Of a DNA stretch of 64,000 bases, positions 41,855-49,986 are shown one piece after another; position 1 is the first letter of the stretch, and each line of letters starts with the position of its first letter. The DNA lies in contig JAVBRO010000037.1 of NCBI GenBank assembly GCA_031547885.1, forward strand, positions 1 to 64,000, in the 5' to 3' direction. The notes beneath the pieces were generated by a model that saw only the letters and a list, made by a program, of their open reading frames with translations, had not been told where the DNA came from and searched no databases. This stretch comes from UBA940 sp031547885. GTDB taxonomy: Bacteria > Bacteroidota > Bacteroidia > Bacteroidales > Rikenellaceae. The position numbers and the translations under genes are program-made.

Positions 41855-44326
41855 TTATCTGGATAGAAGATATTTATTGATTTCAAATTGAAACAGGTCG
41901 GATTGCAATTCTAAATATCCGTTGAACGACGGATCGGCTGTAAGATTGCCATTCCTGTCCAATGACAGATGTCTGATTTGATTGTCATCCATTAATTTCC
42001 GGACAATGTTTACACCCAAGCCATACCGGACTAGATTTATCAAAGACAAATCTGTGGTTCCGTAAACATGTAGATTATAATAATCATCGGGAATAATACC
42101 TAAGTCGTGAAGGCAAACTATGAGCTTATTCAGCTTGAAATTTACAAAATCTTCCTCGATTTTAAGTTTGACTATTGCAAAATTAACCAACTCGGCTTCG
42201 GTCTTATTCTTCAGATTGATATACACTTCTGCCCCGTATTCCGAGCAGTTGTATTTGCGCGACGCCCTCCGCTCCTCCCCGTATGAGGAACCGATGAAAA
42301 GCTGAGTGTCGGTAGATAATCGTTTTTCCTTGAAATATGAGACCGTGCTATTTATCCGTTCGTTCAAAGCCTGTTTTTGGAGAACTTTCAGATAGTGATT
42401 ATAGTACGCAACGGCTTTTGTGTTTTTCAGTCGTTCTATCTCATAGTCCTTCATGTTGCCGTCTGAAGAAATAACGAATATCTTTTGAATTATGTCAACA
42501 ATTCCTTCCTCCTCATCGAATTGATATTTGGACTTATTCTGAATGATGGAATATGCAGCAGCCTCAACGTCGTTATAAAAATTGTCGATGGCATTCTCTA
42601 TCAAATATTTTTTCACGAAACCATTCTCATCCAACTCGGCGGTGGAGAGTATAAGGGCTGTTGCCTCTGTTATACGATTATCCTCCCTGGTTTTCCGATC
42701 CTTTTGCTCGGGAGTCAATTTCAAATTCTCGATATCATAATTTTGTAGGAGCGGATTTCTTACCTCATCATCAAAATCGTGGTCTCTCAGTAATTTGATC
42801 TTGTTTTTCATGTCTCCACCGGTATTATATGCGGGATCAGAGACAAAGTGTATGGTGGAAATTAACGACTTTAAATTGTCATTCTTGCGGAATACCTGAT
42901 TCAACCGGTTGACTCTACCGATTAAGTTCGTCAATCGTTTTCCGTCCAAACCATATGTGGATGCGATGAACAAATTGTCTATGGGGTGATTGACGCCTTC
43001 AAGAATGACGTTGTTCGCAAGGATATATCTTAGTTCCGGTTCCTTCTTAAAGGCGTCCTCCAGATATTCCTTGATCAGATTGGGGATCTTTCCATGAAGA
43101 TATATTACACCGTGTTCCAACAAAGAAACCATGTAGAAAGACGGATGCACTTCCCGTTTCAATGTATTTATAATACGGTCAATATTGTCGGAATTCTTGA
43201 TTTCAGGCAGTTTTTCCGAAAGGGCAATCGCTAATTGTTCAATGAATTTTGGTCTATTGTGGTAGATAAAATTCTTTTGCAATGATGTTTGGATTACGTA
43301 ATCCCAAAACGACGATGAACCTTTCGGGACGTATTCACCGGTAAATCTATCATAACAAAAGCATTCTCCATTTTCGCACAAATACAATTCTACTGTCTTC
43401 AAGTCATGTTGAATCCTCTTTGTGAGAATGCTGTTGTCGATATGCCGCAATTTCACATTGTTACTGTCGTCTATCAAAGGAGACAGGTAGACAAGCTTTT
43501 GATCTCTTTTCAGAGAGCCATTCAGTTGAATCAATCTAGACAATATAATACTTCTCGAATCATCGTCAAGAAGATTATGGGCTTCATCAATAAACAAGAT
43601 GTCAAATGAAACATTCCCCTTGTTTATAAGGCGAGTGGCTCGCTCTTGTGTCAATATCCCGATAAATCGGCTGTCTCTCGCAGGCTCGTACATCTCATCA
43701 TGGAGAATGAGTTTGTAGTCCAAACCCAATTTTTTAATATCGTTGTAAGTTTGAATCAAAAGTGATTTAGTGGGAACGATAATACCGATTCGTGAATAAT
43801 CAGTCCGTTTTATTATCTCTCGGATTATTGAACTTTTCCCGTATGATGTCGGCGCAATATAGACGATATCTTGGTCTAAACCGGCCAATATGTTTTTAGC
43901 GGCGGCGTTTTGCTCCAAAGTTTCAATATAGCCCTCAAAAGAGACATACCTTTTGGATATGGAGTTGTTCACGATCGTTTCGGATATGCCGGTTCTTTCT
44001 ACAAGACCGTGCCTGAGCAAATAATCCGAGACCGGATAAAAGCCTATTTGAAGGCTGACGTCGTATAGAGGCTGATAGTCATCGAACAGCAAAGAGTATT
44101 TGAGAATGATGTAATACCCGATTTTAAAATAACTTTTGAAGCGTTTATCTTTTTCGTAGTAGCTGAAAAACAATAATGCGCATGAAAGTACGAACTCCTT
44201 TTCCTGCCCAGTAATATCTCGGCGATTGAGAAGTAGTTTTTGAAAAACATCGAAAAACTGGTCGTTTTTCCGAATTGCAGTCAACTGCAACTTTTCAGCT
44301 CCCCTATCTCTGTTATTCATTGACAT
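41855..44326 (-). CDS. Superfamily 2 helicase, Hachiman HamB-like
   Basis: An 823-residue, AT-rich SF2 helicase. Motif I is YIAPTSYGKSSII (residues 157-168), motif Ia IIVPTKSLL, motif II FIDEAHNLL (D247-H250), motif III-like VYLSPL, motif VI TNLIGRVNRL. Long helical N- and C-terminal extensions flank the motor. The preceding gene encodes a DUF1837/HamA-type nuclease and overlaps it by 14 bp. This nuclease-helicase pair matches the Hachiman and AbpAB type of anti-phage system, in which the helicase senses DNA damage or foreign DNA and releases the nuclease. System name is inferred. Confidence 0.7.
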   Translation of the reverse strand: MSMNNRDRGAEKLQLTAIRKNDQFFDVFQKLLLNRRDITGQEKEFVLSCALLFFSYYEKDKRFKSYFKIGYYIILKYSLLFDDYQPLYDVSLQIGFYPVSDYLLRHGLVERTGISETIVNNSISKRYVSFEGYIETLEQNAAAKNILAGLDQDIVYIAPTSYGKSSIIREIIKRTDYSRIGIIVPTKSLLIQTYNDIKKLGLDYKLILHDEMYEPARDSRFIGILTQERATRLINKGNVSFDILFIDEAHNLLDDDSRSIILSRLIQLNGSLKRDQKLVYLSPLIDDSNNVKLRHIDNSILTKRIQHDLKTVELYLCENGECFCYDRFTGEYVPKGSSSFWDYVIQTSLQKNFIYHNRPKFIEQLAIALSEKLPEIKNSDNIDRIINTLKREVHPSFYMVSLLEHGVIYLHGKIPNLIKEYLEDAFKKEPELRYILANNVILEGVNHPIDNLFIASTYGLDGKRLTNLIGRVNRLNQVFRKNDNLKSLISTIHFVSDPAYNTGGDMKNKIKLLRDHDFDDEVRNPLLQNYDIENLKLTPEQKDRKTREDNRITEATALILSTAELDENGFVKKYLIENAIDNFYNDVEAAAYSIIQNKSKYQFDEEEGIVDIIQKIFVISSDGNMKDYEIERLKNTKAVAYYNHYLKVLQKQALNERINSTVSYFKEKRLSTDTQLFIGSSYGEERRASRKYNCSEYGAEVYINLKNKTEAELVNFAIVKLKIEEDFVNFKLNKLIVCLHDLGIIPDDYYNLHVYGTTDLSLINLVRYGLGVNIVRKLMDDNQIRHLSLDRNGNLTADPSFNGYLELQSDLFQFEINKYLLSR

Positions 44327-45083
44327 AACTTAGAAAGTCGGCAATATTTTTTTTGTTGATGCATATAAGGTGCAGCCTTTTACACTCATACCTCCTAACC
44401 AGGCTTTCCAAACGTGCCTTCAAATCTTCCTGGTTTATTGGACACCACCTGTCATCCAAATAAATCGTTGAGCTTGGGAGTAGATTAAATTCGGATACTT
44501 TTTGATATTTTTTCTTTACAAAATCGTCTGAAAATTGCTTGAGCAACTGAGAAATCGTTTTATTCTCGCCTATAGCGCGGTTCTGGGAATGGTGGTATGC
44601 GTTACGCCACGGATTATTGGGATGTTCCCCTGATTCCGTCCCTTCTACCTTATGCTTAAGCCCGTTGTAAGCTTTGCCTATATTATCGTTATGAGTCGAA
44701 TCCGTCGTTGTTGGCAGGGTCGATTTACTTTCGTATAACCAAAAAATAGCATCTTTGATGTACAGACCATCGAATCCCTTTTTCATTCCCTTCTCTTCCA
44801 GATTCCGAAACAAGAAATGCTGCTCGTAATCAAGGCTTCGCAAAAAGAGGTGGCAAATGAATTCTGCAACGATTCCATACTTCTTGGCATCATCTTTAGG
44901 CTCAATCAACTCTTTAAGTTCCATCTTTACAACAGACATATCGACATCATCCTCTAAATCGCCGTTCCATATTTTCCCGATCTCTTCGTTGATTTTCTCT
45001 TTCAAGGCAGGAGAATAATCTTCGATATTCAGGAAATGAAACGTGATTTTATCCGATATATCTATTTGTGTATGGCCAAACAT
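44313..45083 (-). CDS. DUF1837/HamA-like nuclease, partner of the helicase
   Basis: A 256-residue protein with a PD-(D/E)xK-type core: KGFDGLYIKDAIFWLYESKS, with D105, E118 and K120 as metal/catalytic residues. An N-terminal helical region (KYGIVAEFICHLFLRSLDYE) and the C-terminal YECKRLHLICINKK complete the DUF1837-like layout. It is the first gene of the operon, overlaps the helicase gene by 14 bp, and has its own -7 element at 45100. In Hachiman, HamA is held inactive by HamB and degrades DNA when released. Family is likely, not certain. Confidence 0.65.
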   Translation of the reverse strand: MFGHTQIDISDKITFHFLNIEDYSPALKEKINEEIGKIWNGDLEDDVDMSVVKMELKELIEPKDDAKKYGIVAEFICHLFLRSLDYEQHFLFRNLEEKGMKKGFDGLYIKDAIFWLYESKSTLPTTTDSTHNDNIGKAYNGLKHKVEGTESGEHPNNPWRNAYHHSQNRAIGENKTISQLLKQFSDDFVKKKYQKVSEFNLLPSSTIYLDDRWCPINQEDLKARLESLVRRYECKRLHLICINKKNIADFLSYVNE

Positions 45084-45099
45084 CCATCACTATTTTTCT

Positions 45100-45107
45100 C
45101 AAAGTTA
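45100..45107 (-). promoter_or_regulatory. -7 element for the nuclease/helicase operon
   Basis: The minus strand reads TAACTTTG, an exact TAnnTTTG, 16 nt upstream of the nuclease start. No -33 box was identified. Confidence 0.6.
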
Positions 45108-45213
45108 CAATAATAATCTGTACGGGACGATTTTACGAAAAAATCATCATATTGCTACGTGGCATTTTAGAGGAGAGCTGACCTTGCCGCATTACCATCC
45201 GGCGTTTATCGTT

Positions 45214-45711
45214 CTAGCCGGGCAACCCTTTCTCGAATAATTCGTGCAGTTGCCGGATGCCGGTCTTGTAACCCTCTTCGAAGCCCATTTCGAGGATGCG
45301 GTTCAGGTCTTCCGGCTTTTGCGCCGCGATGTGCGAGGTGACGGTGGTCCGGTCGCCCTCGCCCTCAAATGTGACTTTCCACTGCAGACGGGGTGCCGAA
45401 GGGTCGACCTTGCCGTGCTCGTCGCAAAAGGCGTCCAGCGCCTCGAACGAGCGGCCGGGGACGATCTTCCCGAAGTCGGCCAGACTCCAGACTTTCTGCC
45501 CTTCGGGCGAGACCATATAGTAGAGCCACCGGCCGCCTTCGCGCAGCTTCATCTTCGCGGTGACGGCTTTCCAGGGCAGCGGCCCCCACCATTTGTCGAG
45601 GATCGCGGGGTCGGTATAAGCGGCCCAGACGGCCTGCCGCGGGGCGGCGTAGGAGGTGGTGATGGTGATCGCCTTGCCGGCGGGGCCTTTCTCGAAACGG
45701 ATCGTGTTCAT
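45214..45711 (-). CDS. SRPBCC (AHSA1-like) domain protein
   Basis: A 165-residue protein with the START/AHSA1 pattern: ITITTSYAAPRQAVWAAYTDPAILDKWWGP, LREGGRWLYYMVSPEG, TVTSHIAAQKPEDLNRILEMGFEEGYKTG. The fold makes a hydrophobic pocket for ligands. Function is unknown. The GC-rich composition is that of the host chromosome, which places the prophage edge between 45083 and about 45214. Confidence 0.8.
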   Translation of the reverse strand: MNTIRFEKGPAGKAITITTSYAAPRQAVWAAYTDPAILDKWWGPLPWKAVTAKMKLREGGRWLYYMVSPEGQKVWSLADFGKIVPGRSFEALDAFCDEHGKVDPSAPRLQWKVTFEGEGDRTTVTSHIAAQKPEDLNRILEMGFEEGYKTGIRQLHELFEKGLPG

Positions 45712-45715
45712 GTCG

Positions 45716-45940
45716 TTAAAATTTTGATATTGAATTGGTACAGATCAATTTTCGTACCTTTTTCTCCACGATCTTGTTTTCATGTGTCAGCCATCGGTCC
45801 GGCGCGATGTCCAGTTTGGTCGAGAAGTGGGCCTGCTCCCCGTTGACGATGATCCGGGCCAGTATCGGCACCCGGCCGTTGGCTCTCAGTTTGTTCTTTT
45901 AGGCGATGAAGGAGGTCGAGAATGTGCTTCTTATATTCAT
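45716..45940 (-). pseudogene. Decayed Arm-domain fragment of a Bacteroidetes tyrosine recombinase
   Basis: On the minus strand the frame reads MNIRSTFSTSFIA, a TAA, then KNKLRANGRVPILARIIVNG, EQAHFSTKLDIAPDRWLT and a short tail to TAA. This is the N-terminal Arm DNA-binding domain (KxGRVPIxxRIxVNG, FSTKLxIxPxxW) that starts Bacteroidetes integrases. About 330 C-terminal residues are absent and there is a nonsense codon, so it is a relic of another mobile element integrated here. It begins 4 nt before the SRPBCC gene start. Confidence 0.7.
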
Positions 45941-46001
45941 AATCGGTATGCTTTTAATTTACGAAACAAAATTAAATGCGACCGGCACAGAATAATACAG
46001 C

Positions 46002-46769
46002 CTAAAGCATTCTCAATTCCTGGATGTCGAGCATCGAGTACTTTACATCCGAGATGTATTCGGTGTAAGAATTATGAAAATGAGCGTAATACCACTCTCG
46101 TAAGGGATGAGCGTCCTGCATCAGGCGTTCATGTATTCTGTCCATAATCCCGCGCTCATTTTGGAGATCCGCCGCTAATTTTTCATCGCCGACCAGCCAA
46201 CACGCCACGCCCGATTTTGTGTGCGGTTCGCAAAACGACGGGGCGGTATGGGTGATTATGGTATCCACGGCAATACCGGAAGCTTTCAACTCTTCGAATG
46301 CTTTTTCATCATAAACGGCAGCTTCATCTTCCCAATAACACTTTGGGATAGGGCGTCCCTTTATGGTGGCCAGCCACATAGCGTCGAGGCGATGCTTTCG
46401 GTCAATAGACATAGCGCCTCCGACACAAAGAATATTCCGGCCGCCGAATCGCACGACGCTGTAATCGGGGATCGTCTTCATCCTCGGGAAGCCGATAAGT
46501 TTTTTGGCAAAATATTCCGGATCATCGTGGTTCCCGCGCAGCAGGAGCAGCGTGCAATCGATCTTGTCGAGAATGACGGCCAACTTATTATAGAGTTGGT
46601 CGTAATAGGCCGGTTTCTCGAAGCCGATTCCGCAATCCCCGGCGACGATTACGACGGCATTCGTGATCTCCTTTCGCTTGAGTTCGAACAACAGCGTTTT
46701 GAATTCGCCGTGGATATCCCCACAAACGAACGCCGAACCGTATCCTTCGAAACCATCGTACACTTTCAT
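46002..46769 (-). CDS. Calcineurin-like metallophosphoesterase
   Basis: A 255-residue cytosolic phosphoesterase. Metal motifs are FVCGDIHGE (GDxHG), IVAGDCGIGF (GD), LLRGNHDDPEYF (GNHD), DTIITHTAP (H) and YAHFHNSY (GHxH-like). The start at 46769 is chosen because longer frames would run into the divergent gene. A serine/threonine phosphatase-like or nucleotide hydrolase role is possible. It is divergent from the 414-residue unknown gene and may share control with it. Confidence 0.8.
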   Translation of the reverse strand: MKVYDGFEGYGSAFVCGDIHGEFKTLLFELKRKEITNAVVIVAGDCGIGFEKPAYYDQLYNKLAVILDKIDCTLLLLRGNHDDPEYFAKKLIGFPRMKTIPDYSVVRFGGRNILCVGGAMSIDRKHRLDAMWLATIKGRPIPKCYWEDEAAVYDEKAFEELKASGIAVDTIITHTAPSFCEPHTKSGVACWLVGDEKLAADLQNERGIMDRIHERLMQDAHPLREWYYAHFHNSYTEYISDVKYSMLDIQELRML

Positions 46770-46835
46770 AGGGCGAAGATATGAAAACCTGCATGAAAAG
46801 TTGGCTGTAAATAGTCGTTTTAACAACGCATAGAC

Positions 46836-46843
46836 TACCTTTA
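46836..46843 (+). promoter_or_regulatory. -7 element for the 414-aa unknown gene
   Basis: TACCTTTA, one base from TAnnTTTG, 32 nt before the ATG at 46876, in the divergent gap with the phosphoesterase gene. Confidence 0.45.
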
Positions 46844-46875
46844 TGATGTGAAAATATTGCCGTAAGGGGAAATCA

Positions 46876-48120
46876 ATGAAAAAAATGAGTACGATGTATG
46901 CACCTTCTTTCGAAGAGTTACTGCGCAAAGCACAGTCCGCTCCCGTCATAGCCGATCCGGGCAAGCGGGATGCTCTGATGCGCATATACGAAAAAATGTG
47001 CATCCTTGCCGTTTGCGGCGAAGATGAACGCCATTCATTATGGCTGAACGTTGAGCGCGGTCCGATAAGCGAGTTCGGCGATTATGAAGAGTATCTAGAA
47101 GCCGGCGAGGTGGATGACCGGCCGGAGTTTGAGGAACTGTGGCACTATTATTATCCTGACGAGACGATGTGGTATGAATTCTCCACATTGACCTATGGCG
47201 GGAACTTTTTCTTCTTCCTCGGCGACAAACTCACATTCCAAATCACAGATAAACCTGCCGAGGCATATGACGTACATGATCCGCGCCTTATCGACTGGCT
47301 CGCAGGCGAAATGGATAAGGCTATTGCCTGGCTCCGCTCGGACGAGGACGGGTATAATGCATATATTGCACAAAACCTCCCGTATGGAAAACGCATCGGC
47401 CGCATAGTCCGCAAGGATTATTGGAAAATCGCCCCGAATGAAAAGGAGTGGATGCTGAAAGGATTGACCGAAGAGGATATAGGCATTCTCCGCATCATAT
47501 CCCGGCGATCAGAAGAAGACACAAACTTATATCTGTCAAGTATGACCGCAGGCTTCTTCTTCGATTGTTGCCGATTGGGTTATGAGGCTAACGGTTATGT
47601 CGACAGCGGGCACGGGTTGACGGCGGTGGAGTTATATGACAAGTTCGCCGACGGCAGGCATGAGGGCCTTGCCGGGATCGATCCGGATTCTCCGGAGGCA
47701 TTCGAGGAGTGGTTCACGAAAGGACGGACAGGCATCGGCCATCCGTGGGAAGTATGTCGTGGCGGCAATTCGACCCATATTTCGTTGTATGTGGGGAAAA
47801 CGGAGAAGGGCTGGTATTTGCCGATGGCGGGCGAGAGCAGGGGGCGCGTAGCGGAAACGGTCAGGTTTGCCGCCGCATTATATCGGGAGGGGATACCATT
47901 GCTGCTTTTCAAAGCCCCGGAGATATTGGCGATGATTACAGGAGAGGACTATATAGGGATCGTTCCCGACAAAGTGATGCCTGTCTACTGTCATTCCTTG
48001 TTCCCTAAAGAAGATAATATCATCGATTTCATGAACCTGAACAAAGAGACGCGGGATGCCGTCATCGCTAAAGCGTATTGGTATCCTCTCGAAAGAGTGG
48101 CATTAGACGCAGGGCACTAA
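46876..48120 (+). CDS. Conserved hypothetical protein (414 aa)
   Basis: A cytosolic-looking protein with no signal peptide or membrane segment. It is rich in Tyr, Trp and Glu (FEELWHYYYPDETMWYEFSTLTYGG, FFFFLGDKLTF, TAGFFFDCCRLGYEAN, GIGHPWEVCRGGNSTHISLYV). No domain is recognised. The WEVCRGGNSTHI segment with Cys and His could be a catalytic or metal site, but this is speculation. It is divergent to the phosphoesterase and precedes the DUF4062 regulator. The start may also be the ATG at 46891 (MYAPSFEELL). Confidence 0.55.
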   Translation: MKKMSTMYAPSFEELLRKAQSAPVIADPGKRDALMRIYEKMCILAVCGEDERHSLWLNVERGPISEFGDYEEYLEAGEVDDRPEFEELWHYYYPDETMWYEFSTLTYGGNFFFFLGDKLTFQITDKPAEAYDVHDPRLIDWLAGEMDKAIAWLRSDEDGYNAYIAQNLPYGKRIGRIVRKDYWKIAPNEKEWMLKGLTEEDIGILRIISRRSEEDTNLYLSSMTAGFFFDCCRLGYEANGYVDSGHGLTAVELYDKFADGRHEGLAGIDPDSPEAFEEWFTKGRTGIGHPWEVCRGGNSTHISLYVGKTEKGWYLPMAGESRGRVAETVRFAAALYREGIPLLLFKAPEILAMITGEDYIGIVPDKVMPVYCHSLFPKEDNIIDFMNLNKETRDAVIAKAYWYPLERVALDAGH

Positions 48121-48135
48121 AATCATAATTACGTA

Positions 48136-48152
48136 ATTTACGTAACGTAAAT
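48136..48152. promoter_or_regulatory. Palindrome, candidate operator
   Basis: ATTTACG TAA CGTAAAT: perfect 7-bp arms with a 3-bp spacer, about 60 bp upstream of the -7 element of the DUF4062 gene. More TACGTAA-type half sites flank it. It may be the binding site of that gene's product. Confidence 0.4.
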
Positions 48153-48211
48153 CGCGTAATGCAAAAATCGCAACGACAAAAAATAGTCTTACAATTCCTG
48201 TCATAATATAT

Positions 48212-48219
48212 TATCTTTG
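48212..48219 (+). promoter_or_regulatory. -7 element for the DUF4062 gene
   Basis: TATCTTTG, an exact TAnnTTTG, 18 nt before the ATG at 48238. Confidence 0.65.
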
Positions 48220-48237
48220 CTGTAAATTATACATTCA

Positions 48238-49680
48238 ATGAAGCCTATCAGAATATTTATCAGCAGCGTACAGAAGGAGTTTGCCTCGGAGCGGCTTCGG
48301 ATATACGACTGGATCCAAACCGACGCGCTGTTGAGTCAATATTTTGTCCCCATCCTTTTTGAGAAACTGCCTGCCGCCGCCCAAAAACCAAACGAAGTGT
48401 ATTTGGACGAGGTTCGCGGGTCACAGATTTATCTGGTTCTTCTTGGGCAGGAATACGGTTATGAGGATGAGGACGGGGTGTCGCCTACGGAACTGGAATA
48501 CGAATGCGCAAGGGAAAACAATCTCTATAAAATAGCATTTATCAAAGGGGAAGGCTCCCTCGAAAGAAACACTAAGCAGAAGGTTTTTATTTCCAAAGTC
48601 CAAAGCGAATTGACCTACAAACGCTTTGACAATGTCGAAATACTGATCTCCCAGATTTACGCCGCATTGATCGAGTACCTCAAAGTCGAGGGACTGATTC
48701 ACACGAAATCGTTCGATGAATCTCCTTCGGGAGCGACGATGGCGGAGATGAGCATAGAGAAAGTGGACAATTTCGTGGCCTTGGCGAACTCCAAACGTGG
48801 TTTTCCCCTTCCGAAAGGCACTCCTGCCGAAAAGGTGCTCGCGCATTTGAGGATGTTAAAGGACGGCAAATTGTGCAACAGCGCCCTGCTCGCTTTCGCC
48901 GGCGATCCTCAATCTTATTTTCCGACGGCGACCATCAAATGCGCCTATTTTCTGGGGACTCGCTGGGAAAAGCCCATCGAGGATCACAAAGTGTTCGAGG
49001 GCGACGTGTTCGATCAGATCAACCAGGCCGTGGGCTTCGTGCTGTCGAAGATCGGCACTTCGGTCGGATTGAGGGAAGAGAGCGTGCAGGCTCCGATAAA
49101 ATACGAGATTCCCCGCCCGGTGATCTTTGAGGCGGTTGTGAATGCCGTTGCCCACCGCGATTACCGAAGCAACGGGAGCGTGCAAATAATGGTCTTTGCC
49201 GACAGGATAGTCGTGATAAATCCGGGACGTCTGTCGCCGGAGCTTTCACCCGCGACGATCAAAATGGAGCACGGTTCTTTCCCCACGAATCCTCTGCTGG
49301 CCGAGGTAATGTACCAGGCCGGTTATATCGAGCGTTTCGGCACAGGGGTTAGCGAGATGATACGGCTCTCTGTGAAAGAAGGGCTTAAAGAGCCTGAGTT
49401 TGATTTTTCCGAAGGTGTGAAAGTTACTCTATGGCGGCCTAGTGATGACGTTACTATAAATGGCAGTGTAAATGGCAGTGTAAATGCTGCGAAAAAACAT
49501 GAAGACGCATATCTGAAACTTGTTGCAGAAAACGAAGGTCAGTCAGCCCAGCAATTAGCTGATTTGGCAGGTAAGAGTTTGAGGACTATGTACCGCTATT
49601 TGGACGCTCTTAAAAAGTCCGGCAAAATAGAATTCCGTGGAGCCCCTAAAACAGGAGGTTACTATCTAATAAAAAAGTAA
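48238..49680 (+). CDS. DUF4062 plus ATPase plus HTH regulator-like protein
   Basis: A 480-residue protein. Residues 1-130 are DUF4062: IRIFISSVQKEFASER, NEVYLDEVRGSQIYLVLLGQEYG and SPTELEYECA, a fold related to TIR. Residues 170-400 are the ATP-binding AlbA_2/HATPase_c_4 type: YEIPRPVIFEAVVNAVAHRDY, VVINPGRLSPE and GYIERFGTGVSEMI. A linker with NGSVNGSVN repeats leads to a C-terminal winged helix (SAQQLADLAGKSLRTMYRYLDAL). Such proteins are thought to be NTP- or nucleotide-responsive regulators, some in defence loci. Control of its own promoter through the upstream palindrome is an inference. Confidence 0.75.
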   Translation: MKPIRIFISSVQKEFASERLRIYDWIQTDALLSQYFVPILFEKLPAAAQKPNEVYLDEVRGSQIYLVLLGQEYGYEDEDGVSPTELEYECARENNLYKIAFIKGEGSLERNTKQKVFISKVQSELTYKRFDNVEILISQIYAALIEYLKVEGLIHTKSFDESPSGATMAEMSIEKVDNFVALANSKRGFPLPKGTPAEKVLAHLRMLKDGKLCNSALLAFAGDPQSYFPTATIKCAYFLGTRWEKPIEDHKVFEGDVFDQINQAVGFVLSKIGTSVGLREESVQAPIKYEIPRPVIFEAVVNAVAHRDYRSNGSVQIMVFADRIVVINPGRLSPELSPATIKMEHGSFPTNPLLAEVMYQAGYIERFGTGVSEMIRLSVKEGLKEPEFDFSEGVKVTLWRPSDDVTINGSVNGSVNAAKKHEDAYLKLVAENEGQSAQQLADLAGKSLRTMYRYLDALKKSGKIEFRGAPKTGGYYLIKK

Positions 49681-49986
49681 AATATCTGCATCTGTAACCA
49701 CTCCCGGAGGCGCTACGACAGGATGCGACAGAACGGTGTAACCAACCTGTGACCGCACTGTAGTTCATTCGTCAGTCATCCGCGTTTAATTAATTGATAT
49801 ACGGATAATTAAAGTAAATTATTTGTGATTCCAGCTGGATCACAAGTGCCCCCAGCGGGATCACGGGGCGGGAGTCGGAAATGGCTCCCGATTTTTTGTT
49901 TAAGATTCTACATCGAGTCCGGGGGTCGAACACATTGGTATAGATTTTGTAAAATGGCAGATAATTTGAAACGGACAGCCGTCAAC

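Noticed and set aside
1903..45213. att direct repeats at the prophage ends
   Set aside because: Reading the stretches 1903-1975 and 45084-45240 by eye gave no shared repeat long enough to be convincing.
45782..46147. Plus-strand ORF of 121 codons right of the prophage
   Set aside because: It lies opposite the integrase relic and the phosphoesterase end, with no coherent protein pattern.
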